A stretch of DNA of 64,000 nt, taken from positions 372,001 through 436,000 of the forward strand of contig NZ_AP017368.1 of the NCBI RefSeq assembly GCF_002355955.1, given 5' to 3'. A program made the position numbers and the translations under genes. The notes beneath the pieces were generated by a model that made no database searches, had not been told where the DNA came from, and saw only the letters and a list, made by a program, of their open reading frames with translations. This DNA is from Candidatus Desulfovibrio trichonymphae (GTDB taxonomy: Bacteria > Desulfobacterota > Desulfovibrionia > Desulfovibrionales > Desulfovibrionaceae). Below are positions 21,087 through 30,196 of this stretch, piece after piece (within the stretch, counting starts at the first letter, position 1; each line of letters starts with the position of its first letter).

Positions 21087-22919
21087 TTATTCCACAGTGA
21101 CGCTTTTAGCCAGATTGCGCGGCTGATCAACATCCTTGCCCAGATAGTCCGACATTTCGTAACTGAAAAGCTGGAGGACAGGTAAAATCATAAATCCGAC
21201 AAGAGGTGCCGCCACACGGGGGATTATCCAGATTTCGTCTGCAGCCAGCTCCATGCCTTCATTTGTCAGCGCAATAATTTTGCCCTGGCGTGCCTGTACT
21301 TCGGTAATATTGGATTTGACCTTGGGGAAAAGCGCGTCGTCCGGCGCAAGGGCAAAAGTGGGGAACAGTGCGTCAACAAGGGCTATAGGGCCGTGTTTCA
21401 TTTCTCCGGCAGCATAGCCCTCCGCGTGAATATAAGAAAGTTCTTTGAGTTTTAAAGCTCCTTCTAGGGCCAGCGGGAAACAATGCCCACGACCGAGATA
21501 AAAAAAGTTCCGTGCCTGCGAGTACTTGCGTGACAGTTGGCGCGCTTTTTCGTGCATTGACGGCAGATGCGTGTCAAGCAGGGCCGGCAGCGTCTCAAGA
21601 ATAGTGATCCATTTACGGCGCTGGCCTTTTGTCAGTGCGGCGGCATTATTGCGCCGGCCGCTCCAATACAAGGCCAGCAGGGCCAGCATCAACATCTGGC
21701 TGCACATTGCCTTTGTTGACGCAACGCTGATTTCATGGCCGGCCTGCGTGTATATTACTGCTGAGGCCTCGCGTGCTATTGACGAACCGACCATATTACA
21801 CAGGCCAAGCACGGTTGCGCCATGTTCACGGGCAATGCGCAGTGCGGCAAGAGTGTCTGCCGTTTCTCCGCTCTGGCTGATCACCAGCATCATGTCATCC
21901 GTCTGCAGCAGCGCATCTCTGTAGCGAAACTCTGAGGCTATTTCCACCTGCACCGGGACATGAGCCCAGTGTTCCAACAGGTGTCGCCCCCAGAGCGCTG
22001 AATGGTAGGATGTACCGCAGGCTACAATGTGCAGGCGCTTGGGTATGGGAAGATCTTTCAATTCCGGTAGAAGAACCGTGTCGCGTCCGGTGGTTATCCG
22101 TCCTGTCAGCGCATCTGTGATGACGCGCGGCTGCTCAAAAATTTCCTTAAGCATGAAATGGCGGAATCCGGTTTTTTGTGCGGCCTGCATATCCCACAGT
22201 ATTGTCTGCGGATCATGCTTGGCAGGCTGTAAATCTGCAAGATGCATAATTTGGTAGTCCGTAGATGTGGCTTGCACAATGTCGCCGTCATCCAGAAAAA
22301 TGACCCGCCGTGTATAGAGCAAAAAAGCCGGAATGTCAGAAGCCACAAAATTTTCACCTGTACCGAGACCGAAAATGAGCGGCGCGGACATGCGCGCCGC
22401 ATAAAATGTGCCGGGTGCGTCGCGTTGTATGAGGCAAACGGCATACGCCCCGTGAGCTTCTCGCAATGCGCCCGCCAGCGCATGCAACAAATCCGGCTCG
22501 CTCTTGCGGCGTTCGGCAATCAGGTTGACGAGGACTTCAGTATCTGTCTCGGAATGAAAGATATAGCCTTTTGTTGTGAGATCTGCTTTGATTTCCTGAT
22601 AATTTTCAATAATGCCGTTGTGTACTATAGCCAATGCGCCGTCATTGGAGCAATGCGGATGGGCATTTCGCTCGGCAGGTACGCCATGCGTGGCCCAACG
22701 TGTGTGGCCAATCGCGCAGGTGGCTGTTGTGACAGGCTCGTCAGCCAGTTTCTCCTCAAGAGCGGCCAGTTTGCCCTTGGATCGTATGACACGCAGATCA
22801 TCCTGTCGCATAAACGCCACTCCTGCGGAATCATAGCCGCGGTATTCCAGACGACGCAGCCCTTCTGTCACGACCGGCACTGCGGGCCTGTGCCCTGCAT
22901 ACCCGATTATGCCGCACAT
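21087..22919 (-). CDS. glmS: Glutamine-fructose-6-phosphate aminotransferase (isomerizing)
   Basis: This 610-residue enzyme makes glucosamine-6-phosphate from fructose-6-phosphate and glutamine, feeding peptidoglycan and LPS synthesis. The class II glutaminase domain begins with the catalytic Cys2 (MCGIIGYAG) and has RLEYRGYDSAG. Two SIS sugar-isomerase domains follow (VACGTSYHSAL and VISQSGETADT in the first, FFYLGRGHCFPLALEGALKLKE in the second). The C-terminus ends AKSVTVE, as in the family. It lies 43 nt after the PpiD-like gene. Confidence 0.97.
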   Translation of the reverse strand: MCGIIGYAGHRPAVPVVTEGLRRLEYRGYDSAGVAFMRQDDLRVIRSKGKLAALEEKLADEPVTTATCAIGHTRWATHGVPAERNAHPHCSNDGALAIVHNGIIENYQEIKADLTTKGYIFHSETDTEVLVNLIAERRKSEPDLLHALAGALREAHGAYAVCLIQRDAPGTFYAARMSAPLIFGLGTGENFVASDIPAFLLYTRRVIFLDDGDIVQATSTDYQIMHLADLQPAKHDPQTILWDMQAAQKTGFRHFMLKEIFEQPRVITDALTGRITTGRDTVLLPELKDLPIPKRLHIVACGTSYHSALWGRHLLEHWAHVPVQVEIASEFRYRDALLQTDDMMLVISQSGETADTLAALRIAREHGATVLGLCNMVGSSIAREASAVIYTQAGHEISVASTKAMCSQMLMLALLALYWSGRRNNAAALTKGQRRKWITILETLPALLDTHLPSMHEKARQLSRKYSQARNFFYLGRGHCFPLALEGALKLKELSYIHAEGYAAGEMKHGPIALVDALFPTFALAPDDALFPKVKSNITEVQARQGKIIALTNEGMELAADEIWIIPRVAAPLVGFMILPVLQLFSYEMSDYLGKDVDQPRNLAKSVTVE

Positions 22920-22962
22920 ATAATTTCTCCCGTTTTATCGTTTAGTATTAGATTGATTGTGA

Positions 22963-24474
22963 TTATAAGCCGTTGCGATCGACAATATCCTGATTGAGGA
23001 CTTCCACTCTGGCTTTTGAAAGAAGGTTGAGCATGAATACCTGGGCCAGACCGTCAACGCGTTCTTTGGCGACAATATTGCCCATCAGGCTTTTTATGCC
23101 GTCCCATTCCTTGATGTCCGGCTTTTCAACGGTTTCAATGCGGCAGAGCAGTGCGCCCGGGCCTTCCGCATTGTTGTTAACGGAAAAGACCGTGGGCAGC
23201 CAGGCACCGGGTTCTGCAGAAAAAATGGCTTTTGACATGTCCGGATTGGGAGCAAAATCCAGCAAATCACCGCCTCTTTGTACAGATGCGGTTTTGATTT
23301 GCAGGTTTTTGTTGCTTTTTGCATTCCCGAGTGCGCCTGTCAGCTCCTTGCTGATAAGGGTGGCACTGTCTTGCGCTGATTTAAGCGCACTTACCGCATG
23401 CATACGGGCAAGGACTGTGCTTCTCACCGCATTGAGCTGTTGCACCGCGGCAGGCTCTGTTTTCAGTATTCTGACTGCCAGATAATTGTCGCCGGCTTCC
23501 AAAATTGTGTCAATCGGCGTCCCGGCGCTGCTGGCAATCAGCAGGGCGGCAGTCTCGGTTGAAAGGCCAAGCGTTTTTTCCAGTTCCACCTGGGTTGCGA
23601 GACCAGTCTGTTGCGCCGTCAAACCAAAGCGGGCCGCGCTCTGGTTGAGAGGTTTATTGAGGATGTTGTCTTCCATCAGGCTGTCCAGAATCTCGTGCAG
23701 TTTGTCGGCGTCTTGTTTTGCGGTCTCTGCTGTTGCGGAATCTGTATTCTTTAGCGCCGATTCCGGTTTTACAAGTACATATTCAATATCAACCTTGGGC
23801 GGTACTTGAAAATCCTGCTGATGAGCATCGTAAAAAGACTGAATCTCCGTATCGGCAGGCGATACTGAGGCGGTAAAATTTTTTGCGGGCAGAAAAATAT
23901 AGCTGATCAAACGTTTTTCACGAAGAAAATTGTAGCGTTTTTTCGCTTCGTCCATATCTGGCCAGACCGGGGCTGTGAGCATGGCATAAATTTTGTCACG
24001 CAACAGCGAAGCGTTCATATCCTGTTCATACTGGTTTATGCTGAGCCGCTGAGCAGAAAGGATGCGTTTGTATGTCTCGGGATCAAAGCGCCCCTCTGCA
24101 TTCTGGAATATTTTGATTTGTCCCGCAGCTTGACGCAGTTCAACAGGAGATATCGTTATGCCGGTTCGGGCTGCCTCTTGCACCAGAAGCAGTTGAAAAA
24201 TAAGATCTTGAAGCACCTGTCGACCCAGATGCGTCATTTTCAGCTGCTCGCGTGTCAGACCTGGATTTTTGCTCAAGGCAGTTTCTTCCGCGTTGCTATA
24301 CGCCCGTTCAAACTGTTGAACATGTATGGGGTCGCTGTTGACGGTAGCAACCGTGTTGACGGAATTTCCGTCACTGAAACTGCCGACGCCCCAGAAAACA
24401 AAAACCAGAATGATGATGCCGAAAGCCAGTTTAATGCCGAAAGACTGGGCGTTGGAACGTATATAGTCAAGCAT
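22963..24474 (-). CDS. PpiD/SurA-like periplasmic folding factor (SurA N-terminal domain)
   Basis: A 503-residue inner-membrane-anchored chaperone of the PpiD type. One N-terminal membrane helix (LAFGIIILVFVFWGVGSF, residues ~17-34) precedes a SurA-N domain (VNSDPIHVQQFERAY, residues ~45-190). E. coli PpiD is ~620 residues with a parvulin domain in the middle; here the parvulin hallmark (a xxHIL strand and its partner GGDLG) is not evident, although a distant GGDLLDF remains near residue 415. The isomerase domain may be reduced or inactive. Probably cotranscribed with glmS. Confidence 0.8.
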   Translation of the reverse strand: MLDYIRSNAQSFGIKLAFGIIILVFVFWGVGSFSDGNSVNTVATVNSDPIHVQQFERAYSNAEETALSKNPGLTREQLKMTHLGRQVLQDLIFQLLLVQEAARTGITISPVELRQAAGQIKIFQNAEGRFDPETYKRILSAQRLSINQYEQDMNASLLRDKIYAMLTAPVWPDMDEAKKRYNFLREKRLISYIFLPAKNFTASVSPADTEIQSFYDAHQQDFQVPPKVDIEYVLVKPESALKNTDSATAETAKQDADKLHEILDSLMEDNILNKPLNQSAARFGLTAQQTGLATQVELEKTLGLSTETAALLIASSAGTPIDTILEAGDNYLAVRILKTEPAAVQQLNAVRSTVLARMHAVSALKSAQDSATLISKELTGALGNAKSNKNLQIKTASVQRGGDLLDFAPNPDMSKAIFSAEPGAWLPTVFSVNNNAEGPGALLCRIETVEKPDIKEWDGIKSLMGNIVAKERVDGLAQVFMLNLLSKARVEVLNQDIVDRNGL

Positions 24475-24515
24475 GGGAACTCCGGTTCGCTGAATTGTAT
24501 TTTTGCAGAATTATC

Positions 24516-24521
24516 TATAAT
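24516..24521 (+). promoter_or_regulatory. Candidate -10 element for the small membrane gene
   Basis: A consensus TATAAT at 24516-24521 is preceded by ATTGTA/TTGTAT 15-16 nt upstream. Transcription would start near 24529, directly before the AGAGGAG ribosome site of the small gene at 24550. The -35 match is only moderate. Confidence 0.4.
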
Positions 24522-24549
24522 AAAAAAATTTTTGAGAGGAGTCAGTGCC

Positions 24550-24726
24550 GTGGAAACTCTTTCTGTCCATGAAGGGATGGCCTTCGGCAAAAATTTCGGC
24601 GTGCTCATCGCCGTTTTTGTGTTTGCTCTGGTTGGAACACTGGCCTATAGTCCGATAGTCTAGGAAATGACCAGCGAGCCGAATTACGACGAAGTGAGGC
24701 TGCTGTCAGAAAAACTGAAAAGCTGA
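24550..24726 (+). pseudogene. Small single-span membrane protein interrupted by a TAG codon
   Basis: A GTG start preceded by AGAGGAG encodes VETLSVHEGMAFGKNFG and a hydrophobic helix (VLIAVFVFALVGTLAY). After SPIV there is an in-frame TAG (24661-24663). The same frame then continues EMTSEPNYDEVRLLSEKLKS to a TGA. The continuation looks like genuine coding sequence, so the gene was probably a 58-residue protein now cut to 37 residues. Whether the short form still works, or the TAG is read through, cannot be told. It diverges from the ppiD-like gene and points toward the 3' end of rho. Confidence 0.5.
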
Positions 24727-24758
24727 TCCGAACACTGTTTTGACCGGCTTTTCTATGC

Positions 24759-26009
24759 CTATTTGCCCATAGCGTTCATAAAATCTTTATTGGATTTTGT
24801 GCTCCGCATTTTGTCCAGAAAAAACTCCATGCTGTCAATGGATGACATGGGGGCCAGAATTTTGCGCAAAATCCAGACGCGATTGAGCACATCCTCCGGC
24901 AGGAGCAGGTCTTCCTTGCGTGTGCCGGTACGATTGATGTCAATGGCGGGGAACACGCGTTTTTCAGAAAGATGACGATCCAGATAGATTTCCATATTGC
25001 CGGTACCTTTGAATTCCTCAAAAATCACTTCGTCCATGCGCGAACCTGTATCAATCAGCGCTGTCGCTATAATTGTCAGACTCCCGCCCTCTTCAATATT
25101 GCGCGCCGCGCCGAAAAACCGTTTGGGTCGTTGCAGGGCATTGGTGTCCAGACCCCCTGAGAGGACACGGCCCGACGAAGGTGTTACCGCATTATAGGCG
25201 CGGCCGAGGCGAGTAATGGAGTCAAGCAGAATAACCACATCGCGCTTGCGCTCCACAAGGCGTTTTGCTTTTTCCAGCACCATTTCACAAACCTGCACGT
25301 GTCGCTGTGGCGGTTCGTCAAAGGTGGAGCTGATGACTTCCGCCTTTTTAACCGTGCGTTCCATATCCGTGACTTCTTCAGGACGCTCGTCAATAAGCAG
25401 TACAATGAGGTAGACGTCAGGATTGTTAGCGTTGATTGCGTTGGCAAGCGACTGGAGCAGAATGGTTTTGCCGGTTCGCGGCGGTGCTACAATCAGTCCG
25501 CGCTGACCACAGCCGACGGGCGCCATGATGTCAATAACGCGGTTGGAGAGATTTTTATCGCCGTTTTCCATAATGAGCTGCTGGTCAGGGTATATAGGCG
25601 TAAGATTGTCAAAAAGGACAAGATTTTTTGCGTGTTCCGGCGGCTCAAAGCCGATTTCCGTGACTTTGAGCAGAGCAAAATAGCGTTCCCCTTCTTTGGG
25701 GGGGCGTATCTGGCCAGAAACAATGTCGCCTTTGCGTAAGGAGAAACGGCGTATTTGTGAAGGAGAAACGTAAATATCGTCAGGCCCAGGCATATAGCTG
25801 CACAACGGCGAACGCAAAAAGCCGAAACCGTCGGGAAGAATTTCCAGAACGCCATCGCCGTAAATAGCGCCGTTTTGCGAAGCACAGGTCGAGAGTAGGG
25901 CAAAAATCAATTCCTGCTTACGCATGGAACTGGCGTTTTCAATCTCAAACTGTTCAGCAAGCTCCATCAGCTCTTGCATGCTGCGTGTTTTGAGATCTGT
26001 GAGACTCAT
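24759..26009 (-). CDS. rho: Transcription termination factor Rho
   Basis: The hexameric RNA helicase that ends untranslated transcripts, 416 residues from the ATG at 26009 ([15 protein letters not shown], the usual family start). The frame is open 18 codons further upstream from a TTG, but this extension is not typical. The N-terminal RNA-binding domain contains DGFGFLRS (residues ~55-62) and the ATPase domain has Walker A APPRTGKT near residue 170 and [13 protein letters not shown] (Walker B region). It is intact and lies between the small membrane gene and carD. Confidence 0.97.
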   Translation of the reverse strand: MSLTDLKTRSMQELMELAEQFEIENASSMRKQELIFALLSTCASQNGAIYGDGVLEILPDGFGFLRSPLCSYMPGPDDIYVSPSQIRRFSLRKGDIVSGQIRPPKEGERYFALLKVTEIGFEPPEHAKNLVLFDNLTPIYPDQQLIMENGDKNLSNRVIDIMAPVGCGQRGLIVAPPRTGKTILLQSLANAINANNPDVYLIVLLIDERPEEVTDMERTVKKAEVISSTFDEPPQRHVQVCEMVLEKAKRLVERKRDVVILLDSITRLGRAYNAVTPSSGRVLSGGLDTNALQRPKRFFGAARNIEEGGSLTIIATALIDTGSRMDEVIFEEFKGTGNMEIYLDRHLSEKRVFPAIDINRTGTRKEDLLLPEDVLNRVWILRKILAPMSSIDSMEFFLDKMRSTKSNKDFMNAMGK

Positions 26010-26172
26010 GACGCTGTCTGTCAAAATGGCTGGAGATGTTTTTTTTCTCACATAACTATCCAATTTTTAAATAATACGAAATAAACCGTCAGCAGAGCCA
26101 CCAAGCGCAGGGGGTATTGAGATTGAATGGTAAAGGTGAAACGCTCCTGTGCAGAACCGCTAAAAACAGAAT

Positions 26173-26240
26173 AAAAAAAGCATGTTGTCAGACAGCCTGA
26201 CCGGCAGCGCTGTCACCGCCTGTCAGCGGTCATGCTTTTT
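26173..26240 (-). terminator. Hairpin terminator overlapping the carD stop codon
   Basis: On the minus strand AAAAAGCATG (26240-26231) pairs with CATGCTTTTTTT (26184-26173) around an inner structured region, ending in a run of seven T. The 5' arm includes the last codons and TGA of carD. The U-tract and symmetrical arms suggest Rho-independent termination, possibly bidirectional. Confidence 0.65.
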
Positions 26241-26736
26241 GACGACAGAATTGGACATAAACTGCAAAGAGTTCTGATCGTAGTGCCTCTTCAGAAATAT
26301 TGAGCACTTCAGATAGCTCACCTGTAACGAGACTCATGGCCTGTTCTTGCAGTCGGCGTTCACCGAAGGAGAGTTCTTTCGTTTTTCCAATCAGCAGCAG
26401 TTCTCTCAAAACCTCGGTAACCACCAGAATATCAGGGCTTTTCAGACGATCGGAATATTCACGGAACCGACGGTTCCAATTCTGTCCCGTATACACAATT
26501 TTATCCGTATCATTGCGCAGACTGTCCAGCATGCCGAGCGCTTTTTGAGATGGCACCAGAGGGCGCAGGCCGACTTTGAGCGCATTGTCCACAGGCACCA
26601 TCAGGGTAATGTTGTTCGCACGGATGCGGACTATGTAAAACGAACACGGAACGCCATTGATATGCTGGCTGTCGATGCGTTCTATTTTACCCACGCCCTG
26701 TGCTGGATAGACTACAAGTTCGTTCGGTATGAACAT
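26230..26736 (-). CDS. carD: CarD/CdnL family transcription regulator
   Basis: A 168-residue protein with the CarD/TRCF RNA-polymerase-interacting domain (NELVVYPAQGVGKIERID, residues 5-22) followed by an all-helical C-terminal domain. Members of this family bind the beta subunit and stabilise open promoter complexes, especially at rRNA promoters in other phyla. It is monocistronic by its surroundings, with a terminator at the stop codon. Confidence 0.9.
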   Translation of the reverse strand: MFIPNELVVYPAQGVGKIERIDSQHINGVPCSFYIVRIRANNITLMVPVDNALKVGLRPLVPSQKALGMLDSLRNDTDKIVYTGQNWNRRFREYSDRLKSPDILVVTEVLRELLLIGKTKELSFGERRLQEQAMSLVTGELSEVLNISEEALRSELFAVYVQFCRQKA

Positions 26737-26791
26737 GATTTTAACATGATTTTACCACGAGCGCTATACTTGCTGATTACTAATTTGGCGC

Positions 26792-26813
26792 GATTATAAA
26801 GACATTTATAATC
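26792..26813 (-). repeat. Palindrome upstream of carD
   Basis: GATTATAAA and TTTATAATC form a perfect 9-bp inverted repeat with a 4-nt spacer, 56 nt before the carD start. On the minus strand it includes a TATAAT that could be the carD -10 element. It may be an operator or simply an AT-rich promoter. Confidence 0.35.
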
Positions 26814-26947
26814 CATGAATTATACATAGAACAAATCAGAAGAAAATCAACTGTGCAACAAGTATTACGCCATTTGCGGGTAACAGTCCAGATAAAAAAT
26901 GAAATTTTTATGTATGCGGGATACGGATACCTTTTTTAGGGTATTCG

Positions 26948-27571
26948 TTAACCAGTACAGGTATCAGACGTTTGCGTTGAGGCGGCGCGTGCCGTTCTGG
27001 TTGCCGCTTCCTCGCCTTTGCCTGCAAAGATAAACAGGACGTCAAGTGCCTTGGGCAGCATGGCGTCCAGAATGGCCGCATCCGCAGTGTCCGGATGGCC
27101 CAGGACCCAGCCGAGTACATTCCCCCTGTACGGCGGGTGGCCGATGCCCATACGCAGCCGGCAAAAATTCGGCGTGCCAAGTGATTCCGTGATGGATTTA
27201 AGACCATTGTGCCCGGCATTCCCACCGCCGCGTTTGAAGCGCAATGCCCCGGCAGGGATGTCCAGTTCGTCGTGGGCCACGAGCAGATGATTGGTTGTAA
27301 GCTTGTGCCAGGCAAGCAATGGTTGTATGCAGCATCCGCTTGAGTTCATAAAGGTCAGCGGTTTCGCGGCAAGCCAATGGCCGCCCAAACGGGGCAACCG
27401 GACGCGAAAGAGTTCGCAGGAAAATTTGGCGCCGTTCATCCGGTCAACGCAATCTTCACGTTCGGCCAGTCCGATGAGCATGGAAACAAAGGCAAAGCCC
27501 ATATTATGCCTTGTGGCTTCATACTCGCGTCCAGGATTGCCAAGGCCTACAAGCAGACCTTTATAGTCCAT
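26948..27571 (-). CDS. pth: Peptidyl-tRNA hydrolase
   Basis: This 207-residue enzyme recycles peptidyl-tRNA. The start MDYKGLLVGLGNPG follows GAGGAG. Active-site residues are present: Asn in GLGNPG, His in TRHNMGF, Asp in LVAHDELDIPAG and the GGGNAGHNGLKSI loop. The C-terminus is about 15 residues longer than usual and polar. The start overlaps the end of the alpha/beta hydrolase gene by 11 nt. pth following rplY-prs is typical. Confidence 0.97.
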   Translation of the reverse strand: MDYKGLLVGLGNPGREYEATRHNMGFAFVSMLIGLAEREDCVDRMNGAKFSCELFRVRLPRLGGHWLAAKPLTFMNSSGCCIQPLLAWHKLTTNHLLVAHDELDIPAGALRFKRGGGNAGHNGLKSITESLGTPNFCRLRMGIGHPPYRGNVLGWVLGHPDTADAAILDAMLPKALDVLFIFAGKGEEAATRTARAASTQTSDTCTG

Positions 27572-28448
27572 CCTCAGCTCCTCGGCGCGTGAGCCGTAGC
27601 GGCAGTTGTAAGCTGGCGCAGGCTGTCGCGATAATGCAGGCCATATACCTGCAAAGCGACGGGCACATGGCGGCCAGATGTCCACCGTCGGGCAGCCAGA
27701 TCATGGTTTTGTGCGGCGCGTCCAGCAGGTTGAATGTTTCATTTATGAGTTCCGGCGTAAACAGGGCGTCGTTGCGCGCATTAAAAAAATACAGTGGGCA
27801 GCGCAGATGTGGAGACAGCGTCGCGTTGAAAAGACCGGCCAGAAATGTGAGGGGATAGCTCCAACGTATTTTTGAAAAATCAATGGATGCGCATTGCGCG
27901 CCTGCGCTGATGCGACGCAGAGAGAGATAGGCCGCCACAGGTATTGGCAGCCAAGGGAGAAAACGGGCCATCCGGTTGATAACGTTCATCAGACGTTCAC
28001 GACGCCCGGCAAATGCGCGGAAGAGCGTCAGGCTGACAGCCTTGGCCTGCTGCGGCAGGACGCCGCTGATAGGGAATACCGCCGTCAGTTTGTGAGATGC
28101 GGCGGCGTGGGCAAGGGCCAGTATGCCCCCTTGGCTGTGCCCGCAGACAGCAGGAGATGTAAACCCAGCGTTGGACAGCCATTGTTCTGCGTCCAGCCCG
28201 TCGTGCAGCAGATCGTCAAAACTGAACGATGACGTGTGAGGGTTAAGACCATGGCTGGTCAGATGCAGAGCGGCTACTGTTAAACCTGCTTGATGCAGGG
28301 CCGAGAGTAATGGCCTGTACTGAAACGGTGAGGACATGGTGCCGGGATAGAATAGCAGTGCTCCAGCGTTCTCATTTGGCCAAAGTTCAATGATCAGTTG
28401 TCGGCCACGTTGCCGCAACGTGTGGCTGCGTATGGTGTATTTCGGCAT
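27561..28448 (-). CDS. Alpha/beta-hydrolase fold protein
   Basis: A 295-residue serine-hydrolase-fold protein. The nucleophile elbow GHSQGG (Ser) lies near residue 107, the putative acid in FNARNDALFTPE near 225-235, and the His in DGGHLAA near 260. The first strand region reads ALLFYPGTMSSPFQYRPLL. It is inserted between rplY and pth. An upstream extension would overlap rplY, so the ATG at 28448 was chosen. Substrate unknown; some members act on lipids or esters. Confidence 0.75.
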   Translation of the reverse strand: MPKYTIRSHTLRQRGRQLIIELWPNENAGALLFYPGTMSSPFQYRPLLSALHQAGLTVAALHLTSHGLNPHTSSFSFDDLLHDGLDAEQWLSNAGFTSPAVCGHSQGGILALAHAAASHKLTAVFPISGVLPQQAKAVSLTLFRAFAGRRERLMNVINRMARFLPWLPIPVAAYLSLRRISAGAQCASIDFSKIRWSYPLTFLAGLFNATLSPHLRCPLYFFNARNDALFTPELINETFNLLDAPHKTMIWLPDGGHLAAMCPSLCRYMACIIATACASLQLPLRLTRRGAEDGL

Positions 28449-28506
28449 GGGTGCAATGTCAGATGTGGCTGTATAATAAAAGGCCGACACTTTCGGAGTG
28501 GGGGCA

Positions 28507-29127
28507 TTAGCCCGCAACAGGTGCAATCTGCGCGTCCGCGCCGCTTTCTTCAATATCTTCCTTCGACTTTGTCAGAACGCTGACTAAAGCGTAATTGCGG
28601 TCGCATACGGCGCTCACATTGGCCGGCAGTTGTAGATCCGCAACAGTAATCGTATCGTTAATATTCATATCAGACACGTCAATGGTAATTTTTTGCGGCA
28701 TGTCCATCGGCTTGCTGGCAAGGCGGATGCTTTTGCGATACGTTTCCAGTATTCCTCCCAGCTTGACGCCGCGGGAACTCCCCACAAATTCCAGCGGCAC
28801 ATCCACCTTGACAGCCTTGTTCAGATCAACGCCATAAAAGTCAATGTGCGTGAAACATTTTTTGTAAGGATGACGCTGCACGTTCCAGAACAACACAGGA
28901 TGAGCTGTCTTTTGTCCGTTATCGTCAATTTCAAGATTGAAGACCTTTGTGCGGCCCATTTCACCGTAGATTTTTTCAAGCGACAGTTCAAGCGCATGCA
29001 CTGGAATATTGTCTCCTTTGGCCGTGTAAAACACGCAGGGAATAAGATGCTGCGCCCGTAGACGCCCACTGGGGCCTTTGCCGTGATGTTCGCGTTTTTG
29101 CACGCTCAATGTTTTGTCAATGCTCAT
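28507..29127 (-). CDS. rplY: 50S ribosomal protein L25/general stress protein Ctc
   Basis: The 206-residue long (Ctc/TL5) form of L25, which binds 5S rRNA through the N-terminal domain (residues ~1-95, QKREHHGKGPSGRLRAQ) and has a C-terminal beta domain (DVPLEFVGSSRGVKLGG). It lies 11 nt after prs. Confidence 0.96.
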   Translation of the reverse strand: MSIDKTLSVQKREHHGKGPSGRLRAQHLIPCVFYTAKGDNIPVHALELSLEKIYGEMGRTKVFNLEIDDNGQKTAHPVLFWNVQRHPYKKCFTHIDFYGVDLNKAVKVDVPLEFVGSSRGVKLGGILETYRKSIRLASKPMDMPQKITIDVSDMNINDTITVADLQLPANVSAVCDRNYALVSVLTKSKEDIEESGADAQIAPVAG

Positions 29128-29138
29128 GGGTGTCTCCT

Positions 29139-30086
29139 TTAAACAAACAGCACACTCACCGATGATCCGGTATGAATGTTGTGAATGGTTTTTCCGAGAA
29201 GCGCCGCAACGGAAATGACCTTAAGCTTCGGACAGCGCTCAATTTTGTCGTCAAGGGGAATGGTATCTGTTACAATAACTTGGGAAAGGGTCTCCGTAGC
29301 ATTGATACGATCAATAGCCGGGCCGGAAAGCACAGGGTGCGCAGCACACGCAACGATTTTTTCGGCGCCGTATTTGAGCAGCACTTCAGCCCCGGCGCAA
29401 AGCGTGCCTGCAGTGTCAATCATATCATCCACGATAATGGCGACCCGGCCTTCCACCTCTCCGATGACGTGTACGGCTGTAGCCTGATTGGGACGGTCCC
29501 GTCGTTTGTCCACAATGGCGAGGGGGGCATTGAGTCGTTTGGCATAAGCACGGGCGCGTTCAACGCCGCCAGCGTCCGGCGATACGATAACAATATTATT
29601 TTCACCCAGCTCCCGTAGGGGGGCAAGCATAACCGGCGCGGCAAAAAGGTTATCCACGGGACAATTGAAAAAACCTTGAATCTGACCGGCGTGCAAATCA
29701 ATGGTAACGACACGGCCTGCCCCTGCCACACTGATGAAGTCGGCCACCAGTTTTGCGCTGATCGGTGCGCGCGGCGTAATTTTACGATCCTGCCTCGCAT
29801 ATGCGTAATACGGAATAACCGCCGTAATGCGTGCGGCGCTTGCCCGTTTGAGGGCGTCCAATATCAGGCAGAGCTGCATAAGATTTCTGTTGATGGCCGG
29901 GGGACAGGTCGGCTGCACAACAAACACGTCATCACCGCGCACATTATCACCGATTTCAATGCGCAATTCACCGTCGTTGAAGGTCGTGGCCAGCGTGGGC
30001 GTCAGCTGGCAGCCCAGATGGTCACAAATGGCCTTGGCCAGTTCCGGATTGGCAGATCCTGTAAGAATTTTCATGTTGCTGTACAT
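29139..30086 (-). CDS. prs: Ribose-phosphate pyrophosphokinase
   Basis: This 315-residue enzyme makes PRPP from ribose-5-phosphate and ATP, for nucleotide, His and Trp synthesis. The start MYSNMKILTGSANPELA gives the family length; the frame is open 4 codons further to a GTG. Signature motifs are RQDRKITPRAPISAKLVAD, VVSPDAGGVERAR (Mg-PRPP region) and VIVDDMIDTAGT, the PRPP-binding loop. It follows tRNA-Gln and ispE. The hpt gene that would use its product for purine salvage is broken elsewhere in the window. Confidence 0.97.
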   Translation of the reverse strand: MYSNMKILTGSANPELAKAICDHLGCQLTPTLATTFNDGELRIEIGDNVRGDDVFVVQPTCPPAINRNLMQLCLILDALKRASAARITAVIPYYAYARQDRKITPRAPISAKLVADFISVAGAGRVVTIDLHAGQIQGFFNCPVDNLFAAPVMLAPLRELGENNIVIVSPDAGGVERARAYAKRLNAPLAIVDKRRDRPNQATAVHVIGEVEGRVAIIVDDMIDTAGTLCAGAEVLLKYGAEKIVACAAHPVLSGPAIDRINATETLSQVIVTDTIPLDDKIERCPKLKVISVAALLGKTIHNIHTGSSVSVLFV

Positions 30087-30116
30087 CTGCCTCTTCACTC
30101 CATCAAAAAATTAAAA

Positions 30117-30191
30117 TGGCTGGGATGGAAGGGCTCGAACCTTCGTTTGACGGAGCCAAAACCCGTTGCCTTACCACTTGGCTACATCCCA
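30117..30191 (-). tRNA. tRNA-Gln (anticodon TTG)
   Basis: The minus strand folds with acceptor TGGGATG paired with CATCCCA, discriminator G and encoded CCA. The anticodon loop GTTTTGGC region gives TTG and the T arm reads GGTTCGAGCC. It lies between ispE and prs, 5 nt from the ispE stop, so it is probably processed from a longer transcript. Confidence 0.96.
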
Positions 30192-30196
30192 GTGCT

